Assembly: GCA_964034945.1 (NCBI GenBank)
Contig: OZ035963.1
Coordinates: 47,728,032-47,792,031, forward strand
DNA from: Chrysopilus asiliformis
Lineage: Eukaryota; Arthropoda; Insecta; Diptera; Rhagionidae
Length of the DNA stretch: 64,000 nt
Direction: 5' to 3'
A model generated the notes under the pieces. The model had not been told where the DNA came from. It saw nothing but the letters and a program-made list of their open reading frames with translations, and ran no database searches. The stretch's first letter is position 1; every line of letters begins with the position of its first letter. Both the position numbers and the translations under genes were made by a program. Shown here one piece after another: positions 11,676 to 23,215 of the stretch.

Positions 11676-12147
11676 GCTTGCATACCCGTCGTTGCCGGGT
11701 CAAGTTTTTTCAATTTTTTTTTTTATGGTCTATCTTGGAGCTAAACTTCAGGCCAATCGGCTCGGTAGTTTCCCTACGAAAGGGTAACATAGAGGAAGAG
11801 CTAAGTTTCGATATGACTTTACCCCCTCCCCTTACTCCTCTCACCACTCGGGCTACTTTTTAAAGGGTCTATGTTGGGGCTGGATCCCCGACGAACAACT
11901 ATGCCAAATTTCAGGCCAATCGGTTTAGTAGTTTCGTTGCGACAGAGTAACATAGAGGGAAAACTAAGTTTCGAGATGACTTTACCCCCTCCCCTTACTC
12001 CCCCCACCTCTCATGCTACTTTTCCCGTGTGCCTATGTTGGAACTAGAAACTACCACAGACACTCATGCCAAATTTCAAGTCAATCGGTTCAGCCGTTTT
12101 TGCGTGAAAGAGGAACAGACAGACATACAGACAGACACCAACTCATT
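11676..12147 (+). repeat. Family D two-block dispersed repeat, copy 1
   Basis: Starts CTAGCTTGCATACCCGTCGT. It contains two diverged ~185-bp blocks, each with GGCCAATCGG(C/T)T...GTAGTTTC and ACTTTACCCCCTCCCCTTAC, and ends CAGCCGTTTTTGCGTGAAAG, a GACAGACAT run and CAACTCATTTTTATA. The second copy is 57577-58070. A family C copy follows immediately. Structure resembles GTCY-tailed 'mini-me'-like arthropod repeats; that name is a guess. Confidence 0.65.
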
Positions 12148-12680
12148 TTTATACCCGTATGGTGAAACCAAAGGGTATATTAAATTTGCCTTACCGTTTG
12201 TAACGCCAAGATCCCGTCATCGCACAGAAAAATGAATTACACCAGTGTGTTTAGAATGATAGAAATATTTAATTTTTGTATGTCCGTCCGTCTGTCTGTC
12301 TTTGGCGCGGATTGCGGGCGCACGGATTGAGCTAGAGACTTGAAAGTTTGAACAGATCCGTTTTTCGTAAAATGCGAGGCTAAGTTCGTTAATGGGCAAA
12401 AATGGACCATTGGGGGGGTACCCCCCATACGAACGAAATCTTTTTGTGAATATCTCAAAAACGGTGCGCATCTTATCAAAAAAGTGGAAGAACAAAAATT
12501 ATTTAGGATACGATTCTACCTAAAACTCCCATACATCAAAATCCGATTGAAATACATTTTAAAAAATCTTATTTGACTTCAAAGTGCAATTTTGATACAA
12601 CTGTTCGCCGTTCACTTAAACTTCGAACAATGCCATATCACCATACGGGTTTTCAATAATTGCCAGATTGGTATAATTGG
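12148..12680 (+). repeat. GTCY-microsatellite repeat (family C), copy 4
   Basis: Runs from TACCCGTATGGTGAAACCAA through CGTTTGTAACGCCAAGATCC, a short GTCCGTCCGTCTGTC run, GGGGGGTACCCCCC and CACCATACGGGTTTTCAATA. It gives the uninterrupted TATATTAAATTTGCC junction used to define the insertions in copies 1 and 2. ORFs on the minus strand here are repeat-derived. Confidence 0.75.
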
Positions 12681-12735
12681 GTTTTACTGTACTCCCATAT
12701 CCACCTGTCCCATCTGTTTATCATCTTTGATTGTA

Positions 12736-13257
12736 TTATTTTGTAGAGCCCTCAATTTCATTGTTATCTCCTTGTTGTTCCTCAATAGATTTCGGTAAAG
12801 ATATTGTGTCTACGTGGAATGGTGAAATGGATGCTCCCTTAGATACCTGTCTATAGAAAGTTTTCCCAAGATCAGGATCCAACATATTTCTTAACTTTCA
12901 AATGAGTTTTCATGTCGAACTCTTGTCTGATTTGGCAATCTTGGATAAGTTGTCAACACACGAGTCGTACGTAAAAATAAAAAAAAGGGAAACAAATTTA
13001 AAGGGAAGTAGAAATTGCGATATTTGAATGTAATTTGTGTTTTCTGATATGCAGCCGTATTTGTGTTTAATAAATTTCTGGGAAGCATTGTGTCGCTTGT
13101 TGTTTGGCGTATGGTAAATGATTATAAAATTCCTTCCCTTTGATTAAAAATCTCATACGAACGGGATAGTAAAATTCAATGGATTCGGGGTTTGAGACAA
13201 TATTGAAGTTTAGGGAGAAATTACCAGGAAGTTGAATCGAAACTTGTATCCTCTTTT
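12736..13257 (-). other. Unassigned coding-like segments
   Basis: Two minus-strand stretches look protein-coding but match no family I recognise. The first starts after an acceptor-like TATAGCAG (13258-13260), is open to TAA at 13067-13069, and contains FSLNFNIVSNPESIEFYYP. The second is a 49-codon ATG frame (12885 to 12736) with SPFHVDTISLPKSIEEQQGD and EIEGSTK before the stop. They may be exons or decayed pieces of one gene; no donor linking them is obvious. Confidence 0.25.
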
Positions 13258-13259
13258 CT

Positions 13260-14610
13260 GCTATACTATGATACCTATATTACTCGTATATGGGAATTGT
13301 AAGACGTATATGTGGCACTTCTTCGATTAGATAAGAGCAAGGGTGATATTTTCAAGATTTGTTTACCAAGTAATTCCAGCAATTTTTCAATGGTACACAG
13401 AAAAACATTCCCCTGAAATCGCATCCTCCAATCCTATATTTATGGAAAAAGCGGCATAGTTGACCTGCGTGTTTTGTTATGCAACTTCGAAATCAGCCAA
13501 AGTATTTTTCAGACATTTTTATTGTGTTGTTTTGTAGGAGAGAAATTTTATTTCAAATACGAATTATCGGTAAAACCAAAAAAAAAATATATTGAGTAAA
13601 TATGGATGTTTTTGAGTGATCATTGCCAAGTGTTATTAACAGATAATCTCTATTTTATGAAATTGTTGTTTTTCGTCTACAGGAACATTATCTATACTAA
13701 TCTCAATTGTCCGTCAATTACATCTTTGGTATCATAAATCCATTAAGTGTGTAGATTGGTCCAGCATTTAAATTACTTCATATGCACCTGCCTAAAAAGG
13801 ACGATGAGTATTGATACCCGCCAGCAAGGCAATCATTTTATCATGCAAAGCTCTGTATACACAAATACTAAACACTACATACTTCCATAGATATCTGTTC
13901 TGTAGATTTCTAACCCCTTCAGATACCTTCGAAAATCTATCCACATTACTTTGGTTTCGGCAAACATATACACAGGACCCATAGTACAATTTCTCTAGTA
14001 TAAGAGCGTTGAGTGATAGTTTCGTGTTTTACGTATAAGCGAGCCACCGGCTGATTTACCCTTAAATCTACTTTACCGTCAGGATATACGATGATGTCCT
14101 TTCATCAAATATTTGCAAACTTTCACGTCAAATGTTGTTCACTACCTGTACTTTGGGCAATCATACTTCACTCATACTGCAAATGGGGTTGAATTTTGGT
14201 TTTCTGTAGCAAAACATGTGAACATATGGAAAAGCCAAAGCAATCGATAGATGATGTTAGACACCTTGTTAACAGCAGGGTGTTAGGCTGTCGACAATCA
14301 ATTTTAAGTGATTTTGAAATGTTTGCAGAAGTGCTACGTGTCATAATTTCACTATAGTCAAACTGTAGTGTGATTAAATATATTCGGCTACATTGACTTA
14401 GATGGAAATAGAGTTAGTCGTAATAAAATTTTCTCTAGTTTTTGGCGGATTATATCGAAAAACCTTGTTATGATTTTTTATTGTAGAAAAAATGTATACC
14501 TTTTAAATGATGAAAAATTTTGAAATTTCGCTTATCAGAACAAGCTTTAGTAGCGATGGGGTATACAGCGTTCACTGCACGATCAGCAAAAGTTGAAAAA
14601 AAAAAACATT
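13260..14610. other. No recognisable gene
   Basis: AT-rich DNA without clear repeats. Small open frames (for example 13792-13989 on the minus strand) show no motif. The sequence near 13400-13450 shares the phrases AATCCTATATTTATGG and CCTCCAATCC with 11270-11290, suggesting an old dispersed repeat. Confidence 0.4.
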
Positions 14611-14629
14611 TAATTAAGTACTCAAAATA

Positions 14630-15341
14630 GCAGGTCCAAAATGCAACATATCCAAAGCCCTAGGGCAGTATCCATCAATCTTCCAAGCGGAGGTTTATGC
14701 AATAGAATATGCAATAAGCTCACCCTAATATGGGTGCCAGGCCACGAAGGCATCGAAGGTAATGAGGCAGCAGACCTCCTGGCCAAGAAAGGTGCTGAAT
14801 CTACACATATTGGCCCAGAGCCTTTTTGCGCAATTCCACAGAGTCTCCAAAAAATGGAGATCAATAATTGGGAGGAAAAGGAAACGGTAGCCTACTGGGA
14901 AACTCTCCCAGGATTAAGACAATCAAAAAGATTCATCCACTACTCCAAAAAGAGAGCAAGAGAGTTTTTAAACGTCAACAAGCAGGAGCTGAGGACAGTG
15001 GTGGGCCTCCTCACAGGTCACTGATTAGTAAACTACCACCTACACAACATAGGCATAACCGCCGACAACATTTGCAGACTCTGCCTAGAGGAGGTTGAAA
15101 CTGCAGAGCACATACTATGCGAATGCGCAGCCTTAGCGCGACCAAGGATGTCCTTAATGGGAAAGGCACAATTACTACCAGAAGACATAAAGAGGACTCC
15201 AGTCAAAACCATTCTAAGATTCACTAAGGATCTAGAAGAGGGGTGGCTAACGTAAAAATGGGGAAGTCACAATAAATCTTAAGGTCGCGGTGACAAGGGA
15301 CCGAGAAAGCACCACCCCATACACATATTATTATTATTATT
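14630..15341 (+). mobile_element. 5'-truncated non-LTR retrotransposon (LINE) with 17-bp target duplication
   Basis: The insert is bounded by a perfect 17-bp direct repeat (ATTAAGTACTCAAAATA at 14613-14629 and 15342-15358) and ends in an ATT-repeat tail. It encodes the RNase H and C-terminal part of an ORF2 protein. FQAEVYAIEYA is visible in one frame at the 5' edge, then LTLIWVPGHEGIEGNEAADL in another, showing an internal deletion between them. A TGA (15022-15024) breaks the frame. Beyond it the same phase gives a zinc-knuckle-like C-X2-C...H-X4-C segment (about 15072-15122) and ends at TAA 15253-15255. RNase H-bearing LINEs include the I, LOA and Jockey-related groups; the clade is not resolved. 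Confidence 0.9.
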
Positions 15342-15613
15342 ATTAAGTACTCAAAATATTATTTCGCACCTACTTCAAATTTGTCTTTAGTTTCTACCGG
15401 GATCATTTAATTGAAAATAGGCTTTTTATTCTTAAAAATAACGCCATCTATTATTACGAACTTTGCATTATTTTCATAGCTTCGAACCGAACCTAAGTGT
15501 GAGTTCGAACCTGAAATTATTATATTACAGTTTTCTCATTTATGGGTCTTCATATTTTGTTAAACTGAAAGATAATTCAACGCCAGACAAAGATAAATCG
15601 TTTATATTTTTAA

Positions 15614-15878
15614 CCCTTTCAAGGCCGATGGTGTAAAATATATACCAGTTTACATTTAATTTTTTTATCATTTGAATTATAAATATTTAAAATAAATCAA
15701 TTTTTTATGGTAGATATACCGTATTTTTATCAACTGTTTGTGCTGGTAAGTAGATAGTTGGGCAGTTTATACCATGTCGTCACAGAATATCCTTGAAGGA
15801 TATATTTTTTTTTGTTGTTTTTTTTTCAATAAATGATATGAATTCATGCCATAATTTTATATAGTACCCCTGAAAGGG
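15614..15878. mobile_element. TTAA-type MITE
   Basis: Ends CCCTTTCAAGG...CCTGAAAGGG are flanked by TTAA on the left (15610-15613) and GTAA on the right (15879-15882, one change). 265 bp, non-coding. The CCC/GGG termini next to TTAA are typical of piggyBac-type MITEs. Confidence 0.65.
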
Positions 15879-16556
15879 GTAACAGTTTATCTTCATGAGA
15901 ATTTCAACTCTGTTCAGCAAATTTCCAGTATGGACACTCTTGCACTCTGTATACAATCAAACAATATCTTGATACCAATTATTGCGACGTCACCTTAAAG
16001 GCATTTTCTATAATTGTGTATCTTTATTGAATAATTTTAAAAGTGAGAGAAACGATGAAAATTACCCGCTGAAGTTTTTTAGTAATCCACCTTCTTTATA
16101 TCTTTTTTCACGAAAAAAAAGCCAAGAAATCAATGAACTTGCGGTTTAAAAAGTGACATGAGGTCAATCATAAATACCGATTGTTATTCGGCCACGAAGG
16201 CGATAGCTTTTAATGTTTTATCCGGGGGTGGATTTGAGATCTAAGAGCAAACAAAATTTAATTTAAATCAAATAAATAAAAAAATGAAATGAAAGTATTA
16301 GCTATGGGAATAAGTTCTTAGCGAATAGATGCCGCCAGTCGCTTCACATGCACGCGTCCCTATCCGCCTTTATATGGCTTTGGAAGGTGTGAGCTGTTAA
16401 ACATAGTATGTGACAGTTGTTGGAAGCGTAAACAACTATTATTTTTCTTTTGCTGAAAATGTCGAGTTTTGTGCCGAATAAGGGTCATTTGCGGAAAGTT
16501 TTACTTCATTTCCAGTATTTGGAGAAAAATGCTGCAGAATAGTATCGTTTGCTTAA

Positions 16557-16773
16557 GCCTAAACCACAATTACGCGTGCGTGCGTGCGGTACCCACGCGG
16601 TGAGAGTAAAAACTACGCATTTATATGAGTAAATGTATAATTGCGCGTTGCTCAGATGCGTTGCCGCGTCCGTGCCGCATAGAGTAGGCTCAGTCTCTAC
16701 TTTTAGACGCGGTGACAACTACTAGATGCCAGAACAAAATAATGCCGCACGCACGCGTAATTGTGGTTTAGGC
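16557..16773. mobile_element. TTAA MITE with 28-bp inverted ends
   Basis: 217 bp, ends GCCTAAACCACAATTACGCG and its complement, continuing into CGTGCGTGCG. TTAA lies on both sides (16553-16556, 16774-16777). It is GC-rich relative to its surroundings. It shares its right TTAA with the next MITE. Confidence 0.85.
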
Positions 16774-16777
16774 TTAA

Positions 16778-17057
16778 CCCTCCGTCGGGTGCAATATAAG
16801 AACTGACGAGTTCGGGCGCAATGCGCCTGACTGACACACATGAAAGAATCGCAAATTTATATCCAATAATTTTAATTTATTATTCTAAAAGTAATCTGTG
16901 TTCTTCATAAGAATATTTAAACAACAAAAAAATTAAATTCGTTTCAAAAAATTTATAGAAAATACAAAAAGAAAATTTCAGATCTAGTAATAAATTCACA
17001 GAGGCGAACGAAAACGTCAGAGCTGTGCCTTTCAGGCCGGTTGCGCCCAACGGAGGG
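16778..17057. mobile_element. TTAA MITE with CCCTCCG ends
   Basis: 280 bp, inverted ends CCCTCCGT(C/T)GGG(T/C)GCAA, TTAA at 16774-16777 and 17058-17061. Similar in layout to 23871-24101 (CCCTCTA ends). Back-to-back with the previous MITE inside a mariner fragment; one of the two must have used the other's flanking TTAA. Confidence 0.85.
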
Positions 17058-17139
17058 TTAAGGAAGTCTATCGCAATCATGCTCTACCAGAATTTACATG
17101 CAGATTTTAGATGCATCGCTTTAAAAGTGGTGATTAGAA

Positions 17140-18470
17140 CACAAATTTCAATATCTCAACTTGTGTTCATATCACCATGAAAAAGAATTGAAAAACTCTC
17201 CTGGTTAATGGTTTATCTAAAACTGGTGGCTACTACGAGCAAATTACATTAAACGCATACATCTTCCATATGAAAGATCGTATTACCAGAATTAATATGT
17301 GGACAATAAGGTGGTATCAAAAACATAAACCATTGGAAGTTACTGCAATCGTTGGAATAAATCCCACTAGAATCAAACATAATTTTGCTTAGGTATTAAT
17401 GGCTGTATCACGCGGCTATTTCAGACAGTGGTTATTAATCAAACAATTATTATAGGCAGGCGTTTAAGGATAATGTTCAATTACTCTGGGATATATGACT
17501 ACCAGGGATTTGTTTGCCGGACAATAAACACCAAATGGAGGATTCACATGCATAAGAGGCCAGATGATAGCTAATAGTATGAAGATCATAATTTACAGCA
17601 CTAGATGATCGTTTTGTTTTCAGGAATAAAGTCAGAAAAATACGTAAGGCAGCACCCACTTACGATCACCGTGATCGTAAACCACCATGGCGACCAAAAA
17701 AGTATCTATAGCTATCTTTTATATTAACAAGCATCGAATATTAACTTAGAAGTAGGTACATTGAGAGAAACTTGATGGTTCTTCTTCTTAATTCTGTTTA
17801 TTTATTTTTTCATCTCCTACGTATGTACGTAAGATATTCGCAACAAGTTCTGGTTACTTTGCTCCTTATGTCTGGCATAATTTTTATCTTGTTCTGTTGT
17901 CTAGAGAAGATAACGTACCCATGGCTCAATGCAATATTATAATACATGGATAAAAGGTTTATTGTGTTCTCAATTGGCAGTAATAAATGTTCGCATAATA
18001 TTATGCTGTTCGTTTGCCATTTTCATAGAATCTATACCACCTATCAGAATTATTACTAATATTCTGTTTTGTTTAATTTTCCATATATGCTCATCCGTAT
18101 GAAGATTTCGAGACAAATTGAACGATTTCTTTTATGATTGGGATATTCCGATAAACAATTGTATCAAGAGCGGGAAAAAAACAATATATGAATTTACTTT
18201 TTCCTGGCTATTCGAATGTCAGATTCGATTATCGAGATAAGAGCTAACTTTGGATATCGATTCCATTCAAGACATTTGCTAAGAAACAATTAGAAATTAA
18301 TGTGGATTTCAATCGATATGCAAAATAATTTTAGATTCAAACGCATTGTATTTAAAAATTTGCATATTATCTAAAAAGGAACCAAATTTCTAGCTTTTAA
18401 CATCGTTTTCCCTTGAACTGGAATTCTGCAATGATCAAGTTTTAATTCAATTTTTTTTGTAAGTCATTTT
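17140..18470. other. No recognisable gene
   Basis: AT-rich, no repeat copies identified elsewhere in the window, no convincing coding frame (17477-17659 minus is unsupported). Confidence 0.4.
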
Positions 18471-18472
18471 TA

Positions 18473-18665
18473 CTTTCCTCTGCGATAGAGGGAAAGTATT
18501 GCATTCATGATGAAGACCGACTCGAGAACGGGGGCAGATAGATACTTCCTAATCAGTACGAAAAACGTTTCAGACAAAATTATGAGGATGTCCGTGCATC
18601 TGTCTGTCGACCGATAAACCTATCTGTCGGTTTGTCGGTCTGTCTGTTTCACGTACAGCGACTAG
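18473..18665 (+). repeat. GTCY-containing repeat, separate family
   Basis: Begins with the hairpin-like ACTTTCCTCTGCGATAGAGG and ends in a GTCTGTCGACCGATAAACC...GGTCTGTCTGTTTC run. It differs from family C. A related GACAGACCGATAGACCGGCA run is at 59635-59690. Confidence 0.45.
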
Positions 18666-19083
18666 ATATTCTTTGTAAACAAGTTTTACAAAAATCGCAG
18701 TTTGTTGGCGACCGGCAGACGCTACTTTGGCCAAATCGAGCTCTTCGTGTGCGTTCTCAAATGAAAGAGTTCCGGAAAATAATTAGAAGGAAGTTTTGAA
18801 AATTCAGGAAAAATAAAATGCTAGTCTGCAGACGCCATTTTGCCCAAAATCGAGTAAACCAGTACCTATTCTATGAGGTCTGAAAGGTAAAAGCTTTATG
18901 TAGGAATTTGGCCCAAAAAAAGGCAAGATAAAAGTTAATACACAACAAATCGCAACGGTTTTACATTTCTTTTTAATTTTGCATACTAAATCCCTACGTA
19001 AAATCATTTTCAGTACACTTTAAAAGCTTGTTTAAAAAAAGATTAATGTATTTTGGGCTCAAATGTGCTCAAATATACATATT

Positions 19084-20021
19084 AGGGCTATTCACTCTTT
19101 ATCGTAGTTGATCGTAAACTCGTAGAATCGTAGAATCGTAAATAAAATCGTAGTTTTTTGACAGTTCTCCATACAAATTTTTTTACGACGAAAACTACAA
19201 TCTGCCACACCTGAAGGTATGGTAAAATCGTAGTTTTTGTCGTACTTCTAATAAAGTGAGGTTAAAGGAGGATCTCCATTACCATGACTTCTGTAACTGC
19301 AAAAAAATGCAGAAAACTAGAGCAAGATAGACTTATATAGATCTAAAGAGGAATGACTGAATACAAGTATAAACGCTTTCCCTTCCAGTTTAACAATTTT
19401 ATAGCAATCATATCAAACCTTATGCTATGAATATAAGGTTCAAATTAGCATAGAAATAAAGCTATACAGCTGTATGTGTGTGGTTGAACTACATAAAAAA
19501 TGACAGCTACGCTATAATAGCACTTACAGGGACAATGTGTGATCGTAGTAGAAATCGCTATAAAAAAGTTCAAGTCCGTCAACTGTAACCATAAAATCGC
19601 CATAAAAAAAGCGGGGAAATAATTTTTGCAGTTGCCGACAAATTTTTGCAGTTGATTCTTATCTCCCTTTCTCGCCAAGGTATCTTCACATAAATGTGTC
19701 TCTATTTTTTTGCAGTTGGGAAAAATCATGGTAATGGAGGGCTTCCTTAAGGCATGTTTGTGACATGTCAACTTGGTGCCAACTCTAAAATGGACATTTG
19801 AAAAGCAAGTAAATTAAAGTATTTATATGATTTAGTATAAATTAAGAGTTAAAAAATGCTTTAAACAATTTAGGTAAAGAAAATAAATAAAAGAGTCAAA
19901 AATTTACGACAAAACCCACAACCTCTAGTAAAGCGCTGCTCACGCTTTGTTGTACTTTTCCATCGTAGATGTACAGTACAATCTACGATTTTACTATCAA
20001 CGATCAAGAGTGAATTGCCCT
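19084..20021. mobile_element. MITE family P with ATT duplication, carrying a nested element
   Basis: Ends AGGGCTATTCACTCTTTATC and GATCAAGAGTGAATTGCCCT are inverted copies with few differences. ATT is duplicated at 19081-19083 and 20022-20024. Total 938 bp, of which about 480 is the nested element E1. The interior carries repeated ATCGTAG motifs. The AGGGYWATTCAC ends resemble family M. Confidence 0.75.
19266..19746. mobile_element. Family E MITE, copy 1 (TTAA)
   Basis: Ends AGGAGGATCTCCATTACCAT and ATGGTAATGGAGGGCTTCC are inverted, and TTAA is at 19262-19265 and 19747-19750. It contains CTGCAAAAAAATGCAGAAAA near the left end. Copy 2 lies inverted at 22187-22696. The 108-codon minus frame reflects the repeat and is shared with copy 2. 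Confidence 0.75.
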
Positions 20022-20412
20022 ATTGCAGAAGAAAGTCAAAATTCCGTTACAAGACTTGAACTTCACCAGCAAGTTCAAGTAAATAAAACCTTGTAAAAAG
20101 AAAATTCAGCATGATATATTATCCCGTGGCGAAAATTTACGAAGTTTCAAAATCATTTCGAGATTTCCAACCGTGTGCATATCGAAAAAACTACATTTTT
20201 GCCTTTTACAAAAAATCGAAATCTTTTATCGTAAAAAATATATTTCTTTGAAAAAAGTGTGACCAGAACTTTTTTTTAAAATAGAAACCCTTAAGGAACA
20301 TAGCCCTTCAGTCTTCTCAATTTTGTCATCGATTGAATCATTTGTGATTAAGATGTTGTATAAACTTATAGCCCAAGGCTCAAATTGTAATCACTTTTGA
20401 GACAGTTGAAAG

Positions 20413-20445
20413 TATAAAAGCATAGCCTTGGTCCCTCGTCATTTT
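20413..20445 (+). promoter_or_regulatory. Possible core promoter (TATA plus initiator)
   Basis: TATAAAAG at 20413-20420 and an initiator-like TCATT about 26 bp downstream match the spacing of an insect TATA promoter. No coding exon follows within 1 kb, so if real it would drive a 5' non-coding exon or a non-coding RNA. Weak call. Confidence 0.2.
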
Positions 20446-20459
20446 CATTAATTAAAACT

Positions 20460-21595
20460 CGAGGAGAGAAAATTGTGTAAGCAAACAAAAACAAAGTAAA
20501 AAATCAACTCAGAAAAATCAGTTGAAAGTCGCCTTTTTGTGCAATTTGAAATAAAAATCTTTAATAGAAAAAGTGGGAAATGTGAAAAATGGTGGAAAAA
20601 TCAAATGGAAAAGGGTTAAATAGGAGTACACAAACAGACATGACCTCCCACACATAACAAACCATCCAGCACCAAGAATTCGCGATTGGTGTGCTTTTCT
20701 TTTGATTATGTATTTATTTTTATTTCAGCATTATTTTTTTTTCTTCTCTGAATTTCTTTATTTTTTTTTCATTCGTAAATCACTCCAAGTCATCTATATC
20801 AAGTAGCACTTGGTTCCCTAATCAAGAATTTATTGCGATTTTTGAAAGCTGTGGGAGTGCGCCATCAGCCAAAGTCTGCAATCGCACCAAATACAAAAAA
20901 AAAATTGTTTGAAATAACTTAAAGAATCGCTAGGAGAAAAAGTTCACTTAATTAGAGACAACTGTCGATCTTGAAGTCTTTTGCGACAAAGTAGCCAAAG
21001 TTGTTTTTACCGCCCTTGATTTTCTCTCGTTCACAATTTTTCCAGGATTTGAACTTTGCGGCCGCAACGCCACGTCGTTGACAGTGGAAAGCAAGCATTA
21101 AAGATGGGAAATTGAGACTGAAACACGTTTCGTCAATATGAAATACTCTTCACAATTTTCCTGAATGTTTTCCATTGAGTTTTCCATCGCAATGAGTGAC
21201 AAGACCATAGCGTACCATGAAGTGGACAGACGGAGGGAAAAGTTTAAAAAGTCATTGAAAAAAGGGTGTCTTAGAATTCATTGTAAAACCGTCAAACCCA
21301 AAAAAAAAAGTCAAAGTTGATAAAAGGGTTTCATTTGGACGGTGTGAGGTCGAAGTCTGTTTTGATTGCAAGGAAATCACAGCCCGGGAAAATTTCTAAT
21401 TAATTCCTCGTTTTCCACTGTTTCAAATCTTTTTTAGGAGTGCGTTTTATGGGGGAGGAGTACTTTTTAATTGAAAATGTTACTGTTGCTTGCACAAATC
21501 AGATTTTTTCAATTATTCAAGTAAATTTTTGTGGGTTAATGGTGTATCAACGCATCGTAACCACTTTAGCCAATAATGTCCTTGAAACTTGGTAT
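20460..21595. other. Single-copy-looking DNA without a visible gene
   Basis: Contains a GCGGCCGC site region near 21058 and no match to other repeats in the window. No open frame over 60 codons and no recognised motif. Confidence 0.4.
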
Positions 21596-21602
21596 TTTTT
21601 TT

Positions 21603-21743
21603 TGTAAATTTACTCTTGATATGTAAATTTTAGGTAAATTATGTAAATTTCATGTGTAATTTCTTGTAACTGCAAAAAATCACAGAAAATTATTTGTAAT
21701 TTTTACATTCTTTTTGAAATTTACATATCAAGAGTAAATTTAC
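21603..21743. repeat. Inverted repeat with TGTAAATTTACTC ends
   Basis: Arms 21603-21631 and 21716-21743 carry GTAAATTTACTCTTGATATG and its complement. The 60-100 bp around them repeats GTAAATTT-like words. Probably a small MITE; boundaries uncertain. Confidence 0.5.
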
Positions 21744-21908
21744 AATAAAAACTTTAATTAAAACTGTGATTTCACTAAAATGTAAAATTACATTATCTAA
21801 AATTGTAATTTTACAGCACTATTTTGCGATTTTACAAAACAATATAATTTCGTTTTATATTTCGAATTCTAATTTTACACATGATATATAAATTTACATT
21901 TCGTTATA

Positions 21909-22840
21909 CAGTGGTGGCTCGATAATTCAAACACTTGGTAATTCGGACACCTCAGTAATCCGGACTGAAAGTTTTTAATATTAAAGACTCTGTAATTCGG
22001 ACATAAGACAAAAAGTCTGAGTCAGTAATCCGGACACTAGATAAAAAATCGTGTTTAAGCCTGTCACACATGTTCAACAAAGACGTCTCGCGATTAACGG
22101 TAGAATACGAATACAAATACATATACGTATGTACGTAGAATTTGGTTCTGTTTATTCAGTTTCCTTCATATTCTTGTTCAGAGTAGAGAGGCCCTCCATT
22201 ACCATGATTTTTCCCAACTGCAAAAAAAAGAGACACATTTATGTGAAGATACCTTGGCGAGTAACGGAGATAAGAATCAACTGCAAAATTTTGTGGGCAA
22301 CTACAAAAATAATTTCCCCTCTGTTTTTATGGCGATTTTATGGTTACAATTCACGGACTTCAACTTTTTTATAGCGATTTCTACTACAATCATACATTGT
22401 CCCTGTAAGTGAATAATGAGCACAGACACATACAAAGTGCTATTATAGCGTAGCTGTCATTTTTCATGTAGTTCAAACACACGCATGCAGCTCTATAGCT
22501 TTATTGCTATGCCAATTTGAACCTTATATCCATAGCATAAGGTTTGATATGTTTGCTATAAGATTGTAAAACTGGAACGGATAGCGTTTTTACTTGTATT
22601 CAGTTATTCCTATTTAAATCGACATAAATCTATCTTGCTCTAGTTTTCTGCGTTTCTTTTTGGCAGTTACAGAAGTCATGGCAATGGAGAGCCTCCTTAA
22701 GTTTTTTTTTCAAGTGCTCTATTATAGCATTTTGTTTAAAAAACTAACTATGGCTCAAATTAATAAAATTAAACACAACTTCCTAACAATAAAAGAAAAA
22801 CTTGAAATTTTTAAGAAAGGCAATAGCGTTAGAAGTCCGT
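21909..22840 (+). mobile_element. pogo/Tigger-type element, 5' part, interrupted
   Basis: Left end CAGTGGTGGCTCGATAATTC follows TA (21907-21908), and the AATTCGGACA-type repeats after it are typical of pogo/Tigger termini. After nested element E2, an ATG at 22750 opens MAQINKIKHNFLTIKEKLEI and FKKGNSVR. This is the start of the CENP-B/pogo helix-turn-helix domain. The frame is cut at about 22835 by a GTCCGTCTGTCC run and a scrap of family C. The catalytic domain and right end are missing. Confidence 0.75.
22187..22696. mobile_element. Family E MITE, copy 2
   Basis: Inverted relative to copy 1. Left end AGAGGCCCTCCATTACCATG, right end ATGGCAATGGAGAGCCTCC with TTAA at 22697-22700. The left TTAA is not preserved (GTAG). 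It sits inside the pogo-type element. The 107-codon plus frame is a mirror of the minus frame in copy 1. Confidence 0.65.
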
Positions 22841-22999
22841 TCGTCTGTCTGTCCGTCTGTCCGTTTGTCCGTAAAATGCAAGGCTAAGTTCGGGAGTACC
22901 CCCTATATATATAAAAAGTGCCTTTTGATTTTGAATTTTTAGTCATACTAATCAAATACAAAATCACTAAAAAGGATAAATAAACAAAATAATAATAAA

Positions 23000-23215
23000 A
23001 AAAATTTAAAAAAAAAAACTTTTATTTTAAACAAATGCTCTAAAAAGGAAAAAATAATTTTTTGAGCACTGTATATCTGAGATAAAAGCGAGATAAAAAG
23101 CATAAAAAAAGTAAATATTTATCTCGCGTTTATTTCTGATACACAGTGCTCAAAAAATTAATTTTTCCTTTTTAGTGCACTTTTTTTAAATAAAAGTTTT
23201 TTTTAAATTTTGTTT
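23000..23215. repeat. Palindromic family N, copy 1
   Basis: Imperfect palindrome whose arms carry AAAAATAATTTTTTGAGCAC and its complement around GAGATAAA/TTTATCTC. The same arm words (GCACTAAAAAG, AATTATTTT) define the longer palindrome at 50876-51121. Non-coding. Confidence 0.6.

Larger units (their letters stand above)
16459..17137 (+). pseudogene. Mariner transposase N-terminal fragment split by two MITEs
   Basis: The frame starts MSSFVPNKGHLRKVLLHFQY, continues to AAE-stop-YRLL, and is interrupted at a TTAA (16553-16556). After the two adjacent MITEs (from TTAA 17058-17061) the same frame resumes with KEVYRNHALPEFTCRF, a stop, then MHRFKSGD. Removing both MITEs and one TTAA restores the mariner N-terminal DNA-binding domain order. 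The similarity ends near 17134; catalytic residues are absent. Two in-frame TAGs show it was already decaying. Confidence 0.8.

Noticed and set aside
19445..22374. Similar ORFs at 19445-19771 (-) and 22051-22374 (+) sharing an SITMIFPNCKK stretch
   Set aside because: Both are in family E MITE copies; similarity reflects the repeat, not a conserved gene.
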